A model generated the notes under the pieces. That model saw nothing but the letters and a program-made list of their open reading frames with translations, searched no databases and had not been told where the DNA came from. From positions 1-39,648 of the forward strand of contig CABZPW010000005.1 of assembly GCA_902527765.1 (NCBI GenBank): DNA of 39,648 nt, written 5' to 3'. This DNA comes from Rhodospirillaceae bacterium. Its GTDB lineage: Bacteria; Pseudomonadota; Alphaproteobacteria; TMED109. Each line of letters begins with the position of its first letter. Within the stretch, counting starts at the first letter, position 1. Below, piece by piece: positions 27,964-36,857 of this stretch. The position numbers and the translations under genes were made by a program.

Positions 27964-30216
27964 ATGATTACAAGAATTCTAGTAACTTTAATTATTATAA
28001 TCGTTATTTTTGCGAATCCTTTCAATTTAAGTTCAAATGAAAGTATTGATGTAAAAGAAGAAAGTCTTACAAATAAATATATTAATAGCTTAAGAGAGGG
28101 TAAATGGGGGGCCTCAGATCCAAGTTGGGTAAAAAAAGAAGTAGCAAAGGAGTTTTTCCCAAAAGTAACGAAATTAGGGAGATTAGAGGGAGACCCTCCA
28201 ACAGTAAGCGTTTTTAGTAAAGGAGAATTAGTAGGTTACTTATTTGTTACTAAAGACATAACATCCTCTAAAGGTTATGCATCATTAACCTTTGATATGC
28301 TAGTAGGTTTAAGACTTGATGGTAAGTTAGCTGGAGCTAAAGTATTAGATCATCAAGAACCTATAATAGGTATGTACACACCAGATGGTCAATTAATATT
28401 ACCAAAATTTACTAGTCAATACAAAGATTTAGATATAAGAGTTCCTACCAAAGTTAATTTACTAAGGACTGAAGGTGAAGGGTCAATAGATGGAATTTCT
28501 TCAGCAACTGTCAGTGCTGTTTTATTTAATGGAGCTATTCTAAGAGCTGCAAGAATAGTAGCTTTATCTAAAGGTTTAAGATTAAATGATAAACCAGTAG
28601 TAGATATAGTAAATTTTGAAAAAAAAAAATTTTATGACTTAGTCTCAGATGGCTCTATTTCTCGTTTAACTTTAAAACTTGAAGATTTAAAAAACTTAGG
28701 TGTGACTAAGCCTAAGATCTCAAATCGTTCAGGAGTTGCTGATATTTATAGATACAAAGCTTTATTTAAAGGAGATACACCTGTAGCGGCAAAACAAAAA
28801 GAAGTAAAAAAAGGTTATAAAGATACTGATAGAAATTTAGCTATTGATTTATATGTTGCACCAGTTGTAACTCCTACTATTGGAAGAAATTTATTAGGTG
28901 ATAAGTGGTATGATATTTTTGTTGCAGGAAGAGATCCTGAAGAAATGTCTATTGTAATTACTACTTTAGGAAGATATGCCTTAGATGGCGAACCAGAAAT
29001 AGCTAGTGGAAACTTTAAAAGATTGGCCGTCATACAAAATAATCAAAGATATCCGATTAAAAAAAGTCAATTTAGAAACTTAGGTTTTTTACATGGAGAA
29101 GATAAACCATTTTTTGCAGAAGCAGGTCTTTACAGAATACCTGCTGGAAATATTAATCCTGTTGAACCATGGAAATTAGAACTTTTAATTGAAAGTGAAA
29201 TACCTAGTGAAAATAAAAAAATCTATCTGGATTATCATTTGAACAATAATTATATCATCCAACCTGATGGATTAAAGAAAATAGCTAATAAAGATGAACC
29301 TATTTGGTATGCTGCATGGGAGAGTCAGAGGAAAAATATTATTATTTTGAGTTTTTCATTATTAATTTTGTCTTTGGCTTTGATAAAAATGGAGAAATTA
29401 ACTTATAATAATAATTTTAGACAAATTTTTAGAAATATTTATTTAATTTGGGTGCTAATTTGGCTCGGGTGGGAAGCTGGAGGTCAAGTAACTGTATTAA
29501 GTATTTTAACTTGGGTAACAGCTCCAATATCTCAACCTTCTTGGAACACCTTACTATCTGATCCGTTATTAATAGTGTTAATGTCTTATGTTATAGTAAC
29601 ATTTTTTGTCTGGGGTAGAGGAGTTTTTTGTGGTTGGTTATGTCCATTTGGTGCCTTACAAGAACTTATTGCTAATATTGGAAAATTTTTAAAAATTAAA
29701 CAAATTAAAATTCCGGAAAAGTATAATAAAGCTAGTTTGAACATAAAGTACATTATTTTATTAACACTATTTGTTACGTGCTTTATTGCACCAAACCTTT
29801 TAAACCTTGGCTCAGAAATAGAGCCCTTCAAAACAGCAATTTCTATGAAGTTTAATAGAGAGTGGTACTATGTTATTTACGCAGTTTTATTACTTGCTAT
29901 AGGGCTATTCATAGAAAGGTTTTTTTGTAGATTTATTTGTCCTTTAGGTGCATTTATGGCTATTGGAGGAAAACTAAGAATATTTAATTCATTTTTAAAA
30001 AGAAGAAATGAGTGTGGTAGCCCTTGTAAATTATGCTCAAACGAATGCCCTATAGATGCAATAGAGAAAAATGGAAAAATAAATATGAATGAATGTTTTT
30101 ATTGCTTAGATTGTCAATCCTTATATTATAACGATCATAAATGTCCTCCTTTAGTAATAGTAAGGAAGAAAAGTGCAAAAATTACTATTGATCAACCAGA
30201 TACAATAAAGGCCTGA
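27964..30216 (+). CDS. NosR/NirI-like membrane FMN-binding, 4Fe-4S protein (copy 2)
   Basis: Paralog of 23395-25623: flavinylation-like DGISSATVSAVLF (28489-28527), FCGWLCPFGALQE, FCRFICPLGAF, CGSPCKLCSNECP, CFYCLDC. Confidence 0.9.
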   Translation: MITRILVTLIIIIVIFANPFNLSSNESIDVKEESLTNKYINSLREGKWGASDPSWVKKEVAKEFFPKVTKLGRLEGDPPTVSVFSKGELVGYLFVTKDITSSKGYASLTFDMLVGLRLDGKLAGAKVLDHQEPIIGMYTPDGQLILPKFTSQYKDLDIRVPTKVNLLRTEGEGSIDGISSATVSAVLFNGAILRAARIVALSKGLRLNDKPVVDIVNFEKKKFYDLVSDGSISRLTLKLEDLKNLGVTKPKISNRSGVADIYRYKALFKGDTPVAAKQKEVKKGYKDTDRNLAIDLYVAPVVTPTIGRNLLGDKWYDIFVAGRDPEEMSIVITTLGRYALDGEPEIASGNFKRLAVIQNNQRYPIKKSQFRNLGFLHGEDKPFFAEAGLYRIPAGNINPVEPWKLELLIESEIPSENKKIYLDYHLNNNYIIQPDGLKKIANKDEPIWYAAWESQRKNIIILSFSLLILSLALIKMEKLTYNNNFRQIFRNIYLIWVLIWLGWEAGGQVTVLSILTWVTAPISQPSWNTLLSDPLLIVLMSYVIVTFFVWGRGVFCGWLCPFGALQELIANIGKFLKIKQIKIPEKYNKASLNIKYIILLTLFVTCFIAPNLLNLGSEIEPFKTAISMKFNREWYYVIYAVLLLAIGLFIERFFCRFICPLGAFMAIGGKLRIFNSFLKRRNECGSPCKLCSNECPIDAIEKNGKINMNECFYCLDCQSLYYNDHKCPPLVIVRKKSAKITIDQPDTIKA

Positions 30217-30217
30217 A

Positions 30218-30433
30218 ATGCTAACTTGCGCATTAATAGTTTGGATATTACAACCAGTAAATTTTGACTATACTGAATTAAGAGAGACATTTTTAACAGA
30301 ACAAGAGTGTATATCAAATTTATCGAATAATTATAGTTGTATAAAGATAGACAAAAGATATGATTTGACAAAAAATGAATGGCAAAAAGATAATTGTAGT
30401 ATTAGTGAACACGAATGGCAGGGAGAAAAATAG
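30218..30433 (+). CDS. Small hypothetical protein, possibly exported, coupled to NosR-like gene
   Basis: Start ATG 1 nt after the NosR-like stop (TGAAATG). 71 aa, hydrophobic N-terminus and Cys residues. Confidence 0.55.
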   Translation: MLTCALIVWILQPVNFDYTELRETFLTEQECISNLSNNYSCIKIDKRYDLTKNEWQKDNCSISEHEWQGEK

Positions 30434-30498
30434 ACATTTAAGAATTTAAGAAATTGATTATTTTTAAAAAAATATTATTATAAAAGAAGGAGGTCGAA

Positions 30499-30717
30499 AT
30501 GGATAAAGAAAGTTTAAAAAAAGAATTATTTGAGCTCTATGAGAAACTAGAAAGAGATAAAGAGCTATACAAAGAGTTTATTGCTAATGAAGATAAATTC
30601 CTCCAAGACAGGGGATATGATCCTGTTGAAGTTAAAGAATTATTTCAGGGTATAACAAAAGAAAGAAATAATATTTTAAAAGGTGTTTTAGAAGATCAAG
30701 ATAAAATAATTCCTTAA
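30499..30717 (+). CDS. Small acidic hypothetical protein
   Basis: Strong SD AAGGAGGT before ATG. Helical, charged 72 aa: ELYEKLERDKELYKEFIANEDKFLQDRGYDPVEVKELF. Confidence 0.65.
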   Translation: MDKESLKKELFELYEKLERDKELYKEFIANEDKFLQDRGYDPVEVKELFQGITKERNNILKGVLEDQDKIIP

Positions 30718-30729
30718 TTAATTTATTAC

Positions 30730-31158
30730 TTAATATTTTTCCAGATCAATAGTGTAGCAACATTCAGTGTCTTTCCACTCTGTTGAACAAGTACCGTTTT
30801 TACAAACTACTCTTGCCCTAAACCTAGTTCCATTTGGCACTTTTCTTTTTTCCGTATCAACACCAATTTCTCCGGCAGCCCCGATCTTTGATACAGATCT
30901 GTAACAAGCTAAAAATCTTTCATACCCAAAGACATCATATGTTTCAATATTACTACTTAAATCTGTTTCACTTTCAACTAACTTAGCATTCCACTGAGAT
31001 AACATACAGCTAAACACAGGAGAAGAAGGATCCTTTACTCTATTATTTTGAGCAGACTTTATTGCTTTATCTAACATGCAAGGTTCATTTGAGCAATCAG
31101 CAGAAATACTTTGAGAAACAATAATATAACAAAATAAAATAAAAACAAATTTAGACAT
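30730..31158 (-). CDS. Hypothetical exported cysteine-rich protein
   Basis: Signal peptide MSKFVFILFCYIIVSQSISA, 142 aa with multiple Cys residues in the mature part. Confidence 0.7.
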   Translation of the reverse strand: MSKFVFILFCYIIVSQSISADCSNEPCMLDKAIKSAQNNRVKDPSSPVFSCMLSQWNAKLVESETDLSSNIETYDVFGYERFLACYRSVSKIGAAGEIGVDTEKRKVPNGTRFRARVVCKNGTCSTEWKDTECCYTIDLEKY

Positions 31159-31233
31159 TAAATATCTCCAGTAAACGTTTAATACTAAATAATAATATTT
31201 TAATTTAAACAGTAAATTAATATTAAATATTTA

Positions 31234-32679
31234 TTATAAAGATTTTAGGAACTTTTCTAATTTATCTAGATCATCTTTATAATTAGCTAGCAATAAAGCC
31301 AATGACTCCTTTGCTTCACCTGAATGCCACATTACTGCTTCAAGTATAGTTTTTGCTCTTCCATCATGAAGAAAAGTTGCTCTAGAGTTCACCTCTTTTG
31401 CATAACCTAAACCCCACAGCGGAGGTGTTTTCCATTCTTTATTTGTGATATTTCCATTTATATCTTTATCAGCTAATTCATCTCCCATATCATGTAAGAG
31501 TAAATCAGTGTAGGGCCAGATTAACTGATATTTTAAAAAATCATGCTTTGCATTCTTTGAGGTAACATATTTAGGTGTGTGGCATGAAGTACATTTAGAT
31601 TCATAAAATATTTTTTTTCCTAATAATACATCTTTTTCAGAAACATTTCTTCTCTTAGGAGGGGATAAACTAGATAAATAGAATACTATTTTAGTCATAA
31701 CCTCATCATTTACTTCGTATAAATCTTTTTTATTAATACCTGTAGAGAATTTAAAGCATTCATTTTGTTTTTTTGTACAATCACCGTAAGCATCAGTTCC
31801 TACAGAATTGGAGAGGCCCATGTCATGCATAAAAGCTACTCCAGTTTGAGTAAATAGATTTGGTGTTGAGGCTCTAATACCAAACCTTCCTATTGTTTTA
31901 TTACCCTTTTCATCATTAACAATTCTTACTACACCTGAAACACCATCATTATCTTCATCATTGATATCTTGCTTAGCTAAAATATCACTCTCTTCGATTG
32001 CTTCTAGCAATCCAACCCCTATTACTTGAGGAGAAATTCTCATCGATAAAGAAGTGTTTTTCTCTAATTTACCATATTTTAAATTGCTTAACTCATAACT
32101 AGGGTATTTTAAAAATGATTCCCTTAAAAAGTTTTTTCTAAAATTACTTTCTAAAAAATTTATATTCAAATTACCCTCTGAGAAAAGTCCAGGAATAGCA
32201 AAAAATTGAATTTGTTTACCATAAATTTTATTAGGAAATAAGCTTTTATTTTTATAATTTCCAACTTTCAATACAGCAGATAATGGTTTTTCGTCTTTAG
32301 GTAAGTGTCCTCTTCCATCTTTAATATGGCAAGATTGACATGCTCTAGCATTATACAAGGGACCTAATCCATCTGATGAAGTAGTAGAAGATGGTGAGGC
32401 TATCCAAACTTTTCTAAAAAATGCATTGCCTATTAAAAAATCCTGTCGTTGTTCAAATGATAAGTTTTTAAAGTGATGTGAAAAGGCATTTTTTCCAATT
32501 TTATTTACAGTTCCTGCTCCACCAGATAACGCTTCTGATCTCTCTGCTTTTGAAAAGTTAATAGTTAAAGAGGTAACTTTTTTAACTTTTTCCTTCTCAA
32601 TAACCGTTAAATCATCTCTGACAAAGCCACTCAGACTAAATAAAAAAAAAATGGCTGTGCTAAGTATTTTAATTAACAT
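31234..32679 (-). CDS. Di-haem oxidoreductase family protein (DUF1111, 'thiol oxidoreductase')
   Basis: Two haem motifs CQSCH and CTSCH; RACQSCHIKDGRGHLP and TPPLWGLGYAKEVNSRATFLHDGRAKTILEAVMWHSGEA are typical of the DUF1111/MauG-like family. Confidence 0.92.
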   Translation of the reverse strand: MLIKILSTAIFFLFSLSGFVRDDLTVIEKEKVKKVTSLTINFSKAERSEALSGGAGTVNKIGKNAFSHHFKNLSFEQRQDFLIGNAFFRKVWIASPSSTTSSDGLGPLYNARACQSCHIKDGRGHLPKDEKPLSAVLKVGNYKNKSLFPNKIYGKQIQFFAIPGLFSEGNLNINFLESNFRKNFLRESFLKYPSYELSNLKYGKLEKNTSLSMRISPQVIGVGLLEAIEESDILAKQDINDEDNDGVSGVVRIVNDEKGNKTIGRFGIRASTPNLFTQTGVAFMHDMGLSNSVGTDAYGDCTKKQNECFKFSTGINKKDLYEVNDEVMTKIVFYLSSLSPPKRRNVSEKDVLLGKKIFYESKCTSCHTPKYVTSKNAKHDFLKYQLIWPYTDLLLHDMGDELADKDINGNITNKEWKTPPLWGLGYAKEVNSRATFLHDGRAKTILEAVMWHSGEAKESLALLLANYKDDLDKLEKFLKSL

Positions 32680-32685
32680 TATATA

Positions 32686-33942
32686 TTAATTAAATACTGC
32701 ATCCGGATTGTCAAGTGAATCAGAACCTTCAATTTGTAAATCATTAATGTTTAATGCAGCTGCTGCTAACTCTATATTTTTACTTTGCTTGATTAATGAG
32801 TCAACAGCATTTTGTATTAACTTATTACCTTTTTCATTACCTTCTGCAATTAACATATCATAAGTAACACCTTTATTGGCTGATTTAACAATTTTTTTCA
32901 TACTTTTCAAAGTATTTTTAATGGATTTTTTTGTTTTTTTGTTTAAACCATAATCTACTTCACTTAATAATGAACTTATACTAGGACCAGTTACAACTTT
33001 TCCATCTAAGCTTTTATATTTGCCTAAAAAAACATTATTTATACCAACCACATTATAATAATGGGAATTATGCGTATTATCTGAAAAACAATCATGTTCT
33101 TCCTCTGGGTCATGTAGCATTAAGCCAAGTTTCATTCTTTCTCCTGCAAGTTCACCATAAGATAGACTTCCCATACCTATTAAAATCCTTTTTAATCCAT
33201 TTTTTTGATCATTTAATAAATCTTGCCTTGCTTTTCCTTTTGGCGACCAAACACTGTGAATATATTTTAAATCTTCTATCAATAACTGACTTGCAGCTAT
33301 TAAATATTCTCTTCTTCTATCGCAATTATCATTAGTGCAATTTTTCAAATCAAAATCAGTATAAGATCTATTACCACTTCCACTTTTAGTTCCATTAAGA
33401 TCTTGTCCCCATAATAGAAACTCTATAGCGTGATATCCAATTGCGACATTAGCCTCATTACCCCCAATCTCATGAAGTTTTGAACTAAGTAAATTTGTGT
33501 TAATTATAGAGGCATCGACAAACTCACCCTCTACCTTAAGTTTTTTATTGGCAATAACATTAAAATTTGAAAAATCATTTTCAGTAGGATAGTAATTAGT
33601 AGTGTCAACGTAATCTATGAGGCCTTCATCTAATGGCCAAGCATTTACTTTACCTTCCCAATCATCTACTATTGGATTTCCAAATCTAAATACTTCTGTT
33701 TGCTGATATACAGTTCTTGCTTCTAACCAGCTATCTTTTACTTCATTAAAATTGCTTTCATTGGGATCTTTCATAAATCGCTCAATACTTCTATGCATTT
33801 TTTTTGCTAAAGTTAAAGCATCTTTATATTTAGCCTCAGCAATATTAGAATAGTTTAATAAAATATTATTGTCTGCTTTAAGCTGATAAGTAATCAAAGT
33901 TATAAAAATAAAAGTAAAAATTATAATTTTTTTCATAAGCAT
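32686..33942 (-). CDS. Imelysin family (M75-like) periplasmic protein
   Basis: GYHAIEFLLWGQD (GxHxxE imelysin motif), signal peptide, FRFGNPIVDDWEGKVNAWPLDE. Upstream of the di-haem oxidoreductase. Confidence 0.92.
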   Translation of the reverse strand: MLMKKIIIFTFIFITLITYQLKADNNILLNYSNIAEAKYKDALTLAKKMHRSIERFMKDPNESNFNEVKDSWLEARTVYQQTEVFRFGNPIVDDWEGKVNAWPLDEGLIDYVDTTNYYPTENDFSNFNVIANKKLKVEGEFVDASIINTNLLSSKLHEIGGNEANVAIGYHAIEFLLWGQDLNGTKSGSGNRSYTDFDLKNCTNDNCDRRREYLIAASQLLIEDLKYIHSVWSPKGKARQDLLNDQKNGLKRILIGMGSLSYGELAGERMKLGLMLHDPEEEHDCFSDNTHNSHYYNVVGINNVFLGKYKSLDGKVVTGPSISSLLSEVDYGLNKKTKKSIKNTLKSMKKIVKSANKGVTYDMLIAEGNEKGNKLIQNAVDSLIKQSKNIELAAAALNINDLQIEGSDSLDNPDAVFN

Positions 33943-33952
33943 CCTTGTTGTT

Positions 33953-33971
33953 ATTGAGAACTATTCTCATT
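33953..33971 (-). promoter_or_regulatory. Putative Fur box upstream of the imelysin operon
   Basis: Minus strand AATGAGAATAGTTCTCAAT contains TGAGAAT-A-GTTCTCA, a 7-1-7 inverted repeat with one imperfect pair, just upstream of the imelysin start. Confidence 0.7.
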
Positions 33972-34010
33972 AATAATAGTTCAAATAAAACAGTTTTCAA
34001 GAAAAAAATA

Positions 34011-35150
34011 TTATTTTAATTTTTTAAAAAAACTTCTTATATCCTTAACTAATGTATTAGGCTCCTCTAAAGCAGCAAAATGACCCCCTGATGGATATTC
34101 ATTCCATTGAACTATGTTGAATAATCTATCAACGTAACTCTTAGGTGGCCAAGATAAAAGCTCTTTAGGATATAAGGCACATGCAGTAGGAACATTAACT
34201 TTGCCTCCATCGAAATTTATTATCCTTCCTCCCTCTTCTCTTCTACCAAAGTAAATCCAAGAGGCTGAATTAAACGAGTTAGTCAAAATATATAACATTA
34301 AGTTTGTGATTAAATCATCATATCCATAAACCTCTATTAAGGATTTTTTTCTCAAATCAGACCAGCCATAAAATTTTTCTAAAATCCAAGCTGCTACTCC
34401 CACAGGATTATCTGTCATCGCAAATGCTAAAGTCTGAGGCTTAGTGGCCTGCATAGTTCTGTATCCTTCTTCAAGACTTTGCTCATGCTTAAATCTTTTC
34501 TGCCACTCTTTCTCAGCTTCATCTTGAGGACCATTTTTATCTCTTACAATCATTATGTTTAAATGAATTCCTTTACAATTTTCATAATGATCGTAACCTA
34601 ACCAAGTAGAAATAGCCCCACCCCAATCTCCCCCTTGGGCGTAATACGTTTCATAATTTAATATTTCCGTCATTAATTTATCATAATAAGTTGCTATTTT
34701 TCTTGGCCCATATGGATACTTAGGGGCACTAGAAAAGACAAAACCTGGGATAGAAGGCATTACTAAATCAAAACAAATACTATCATCCAATCCATATTTT
34801 TTTGGATTAGTAAGCGGGCCAATAACTTTATTAAATTCTAGAAATGAGCCTGGCCACCCATGACTTATCAGTAGTGGTATTGCATTTGGAGATTTTCCTT
34901 TTTCATACACATAATGAATATTTAAATCATCTATATTTGAAATGAAGTGTTTGAAAGAATTTAATTTTTCTTGCTCTTTTTTCCAATTATACTTTGTAAC
35001 CCAATAGCTACAAATATCTCTTAAAACTTCTTTATTTATTCCTAGATCCCAATTATTGAAATCTGGTAACTTGTCCCAGTTAAACTTTAATATTTTTTCT
35101 TTAATTTCATTGATTATTTCTTCACTATAATTAATATCAAATTTTTTCAT
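34011..35150 (-). CDS. Epoxide hydrolase (alpha/beta hydrolase with EHN N-terminal domain)
   Basis: HGWPGSFLEFNKVIGPL, nucleophile GGDWGGAISTWLG, terminal SGGHFAALEEP, N-terminal EHN-like region. Confidence 0.92.
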   Translation of the reverse strand: MKKFDINYSEEIINEIKEKILKFNWDKLPDFNNWDLGINKEVLRDICSYWVTKYNWKKEQEKLNSFKHFISNIDDLNIHYVYEKGKSPNAIPLLISHGWPGSFLEFNKVIGPLTNPKKYGLDDSICFDLVMPSIPGFVFSSAPKYPYGPRKIATYYDKLMTEILNYETYYAQGGDWGGAISTWLGYDHYENCKGIHLNIMIVRDKNGPQDEAEKEWQKRFKHEQSLEEGYRTMQATKPQTLAFAMTDNPVGVAAWILEKFYGWSDLRKKSLIEVYGYDDLITNLMLYILTNSFNSASWIYFGRREEGGRIINFDGGKVNVPTACALYPKELLSWPPKSYVDRLFNIVQWNEYPSGGHFAALEEPNTLVKDIRSFFKKLK

Positions 35151-35179
35151 GCTTAATTATTTAAACCTTTTAAAGTATA

Positions 35180-36778
35180 TTATTTATCCAAGCTTTTTTT
35201 ATTCAAATCATTTATCAACGTTTTTAAAACATTGAACTGCTTATCAATTACTTCAATTTTTTTATTTAAGTCTTCAATTTTCTTATTTGTTAATTTTGTA
35301 CTTTTATCAAAATTCTTTACTTTTTTAATATTAGCACTTTTTCTTCTGGTTACCTCAAAAACTTTAATCTCTCTATTTATACCTTTCATTGTAACTGCGG
35401 GTTTTTCTTCAACTTCTATCATATCTTGTACATGAGCATATGTTTCATAACTCATCAAAATAGAACCTGCATTTCCTGCAGCCTCTAATCTTGCAGCTAC
35501 GTTTACTTCTCCACCAATTATAGTATACGTTAATCTTTGAGAACTACCAAAATTACCAACATTACAATATCCTGTATTTATACCTATTCTTATTTCAAAT
35601 GGAGAAAAAAAACCTTCATTTTTCCACTTTTTTCTTAGTTCTATCATTTTTTCTTGCATTTTAAGTGACATTTCTACACAAGCTCTTGCATCTTCCTTCT
35701 CTCCTTTACTATTAGGGTCCCCAAAGAAAAGCATAACAGCATCACCTATATATTTATCAATAGTTGCGCCATGATTTAATGCTATATCAGTCATTTCTGA
35801 AAAATACTCATTTAAATATTTAGTAAGATCTTCTGGCTGTAGTTTCTCAGAAGTATCAGTAAAATTTTTAATATCACTAAAAAAAATAGTTAATTTTTTT
35901 CTTTTAGTTTTGATTTCAGTATCATAAACACCCTTAAATAAGCCATCATGAATTTGTGGTGGTATATATTTTCCTATTTTTTTTGAAATATTTCTCATCT
36001 TCTTAGATTGCTCTAAAGCAATATTTTTTTGTTTTTGGGATTCATTCAAAACTGCTTTAAGAAAATCATCTTTTGCATTAGATGTAAATTTTAAATGATT
36101 TATAAATAAATCATCTTTGTTTTTTTTATATTTGAATTTAAATTCAAATACATTTTTTGATAAACCCTTTCTGAATTCAGATAGATTATGAATATAATTT
36201 GCTTCTATAAACCAATAATCACCGATGTGCTTTATAAAAAAATTTAGCAAGGAACCTCTATTAAACTCATGATGCTTTTCATAAACAGCATTTGTAATAG
36301 AAAAAATCAAAATATTTTCTTCTTTAAACCTATACGATGTAACTATCTTATCATTTTTTGCAATAATAGCTCCAGGAGTAGAATAAAGTTTACTTATTAT
36401 TTTAATAAGTCTTGCTCTAATAATTATTTGTTGTTGTTTTATGTTTTTCTTTTTATCAGTCTTATTAATTACTTTAAAGTTTTCTAAATTATATTTTTCT
36501 TTTTGTAAATTTTTCTTAAATACTTCTTGATTAGCAATATTATTAAACTGTTCTACACCTAAGTAATATAAAGCTTTTTCTCCATAATTATTTAATACAT
36601 TTTGATGAATATTTCCTCTTATAGCCCGAGGATAAAACTTTTCTTTGTCTACTTCCTTTAAGTTAAATTTTTTAAGTACCTCTTCTCCAATCGAACCTAG
36701 AAATTTTACTTGTTCAATAGTCGAAAGCAATATAGCTCCAATAATTATTGTGCCGTCTATTTTATTTAATTTTGCCAT
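35180..36778 (-). CDS. Class III adenylate/guanylate cyclase with soluble N-terminal domain
   Basis: LTIFFSDIKNFTDTSEKLQPEDL...DKYIGDAVMLFFGDP...IGINTGYCNVGNFGSSQRLTYTIIGGEVNVAARLE: metal-binding Asp pair, the Lys of DKYIGD, and the Arg of VNVAAR. Confidence 0.93.
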   Translation of the reverse strand: MAKLNKIDGTIIIGAILLSTIEQVKFLGSIGEEVLKKFNLKEVDKEKFYPRAIRGNIHQNVLNNYGEKALYYLGVEQFNNIANQEVFKKNLQKEKYNLENFKVINKTDKKKNIKQQQIIIRARLIKIISKLYSTPGAIIAKNDKIVTSYRFKEENILIFSITNAVYEKHHEFNRGSLLNFFIKHIGDYWFIEANYIHNLSEFRKGLSKNVFEFKFKYKKNKDDLFINHLKFTSNAKDDFLKAVLNESQKQKNIALEQSKKMRNISKKIGKYIPPQIHDGLFKGVYDTEIKTKRKKLTIFFSDIKNFTDTSEKLQPEDLTKYLNEYFSEMTDIALNHGATIDKYIGDAVMLFFGDPNSKGEKEDARACVEMSLKMQEKMIELRKKWKNEGFFSPFEIRIGINTGYCNVGNFGSSQRLTYTIIGGEVNVAARLEAAGNAGSILMSYETYAHVQDMIEVEEKPAVTMKGINREIKVFEVTRRKSANIKKVKNFDKSTKLTNKKIEDLNKKIEVIDKQFNVLKTLINDLNKKSLDK

Positions 36779-36857
36779 CTTAAAAAGTATTATGTAACTA
36801 TAGACTATAAATAAATTTATTGTAAGTTAGAGTATAAAAAAAATTAAAGGAATTTTT

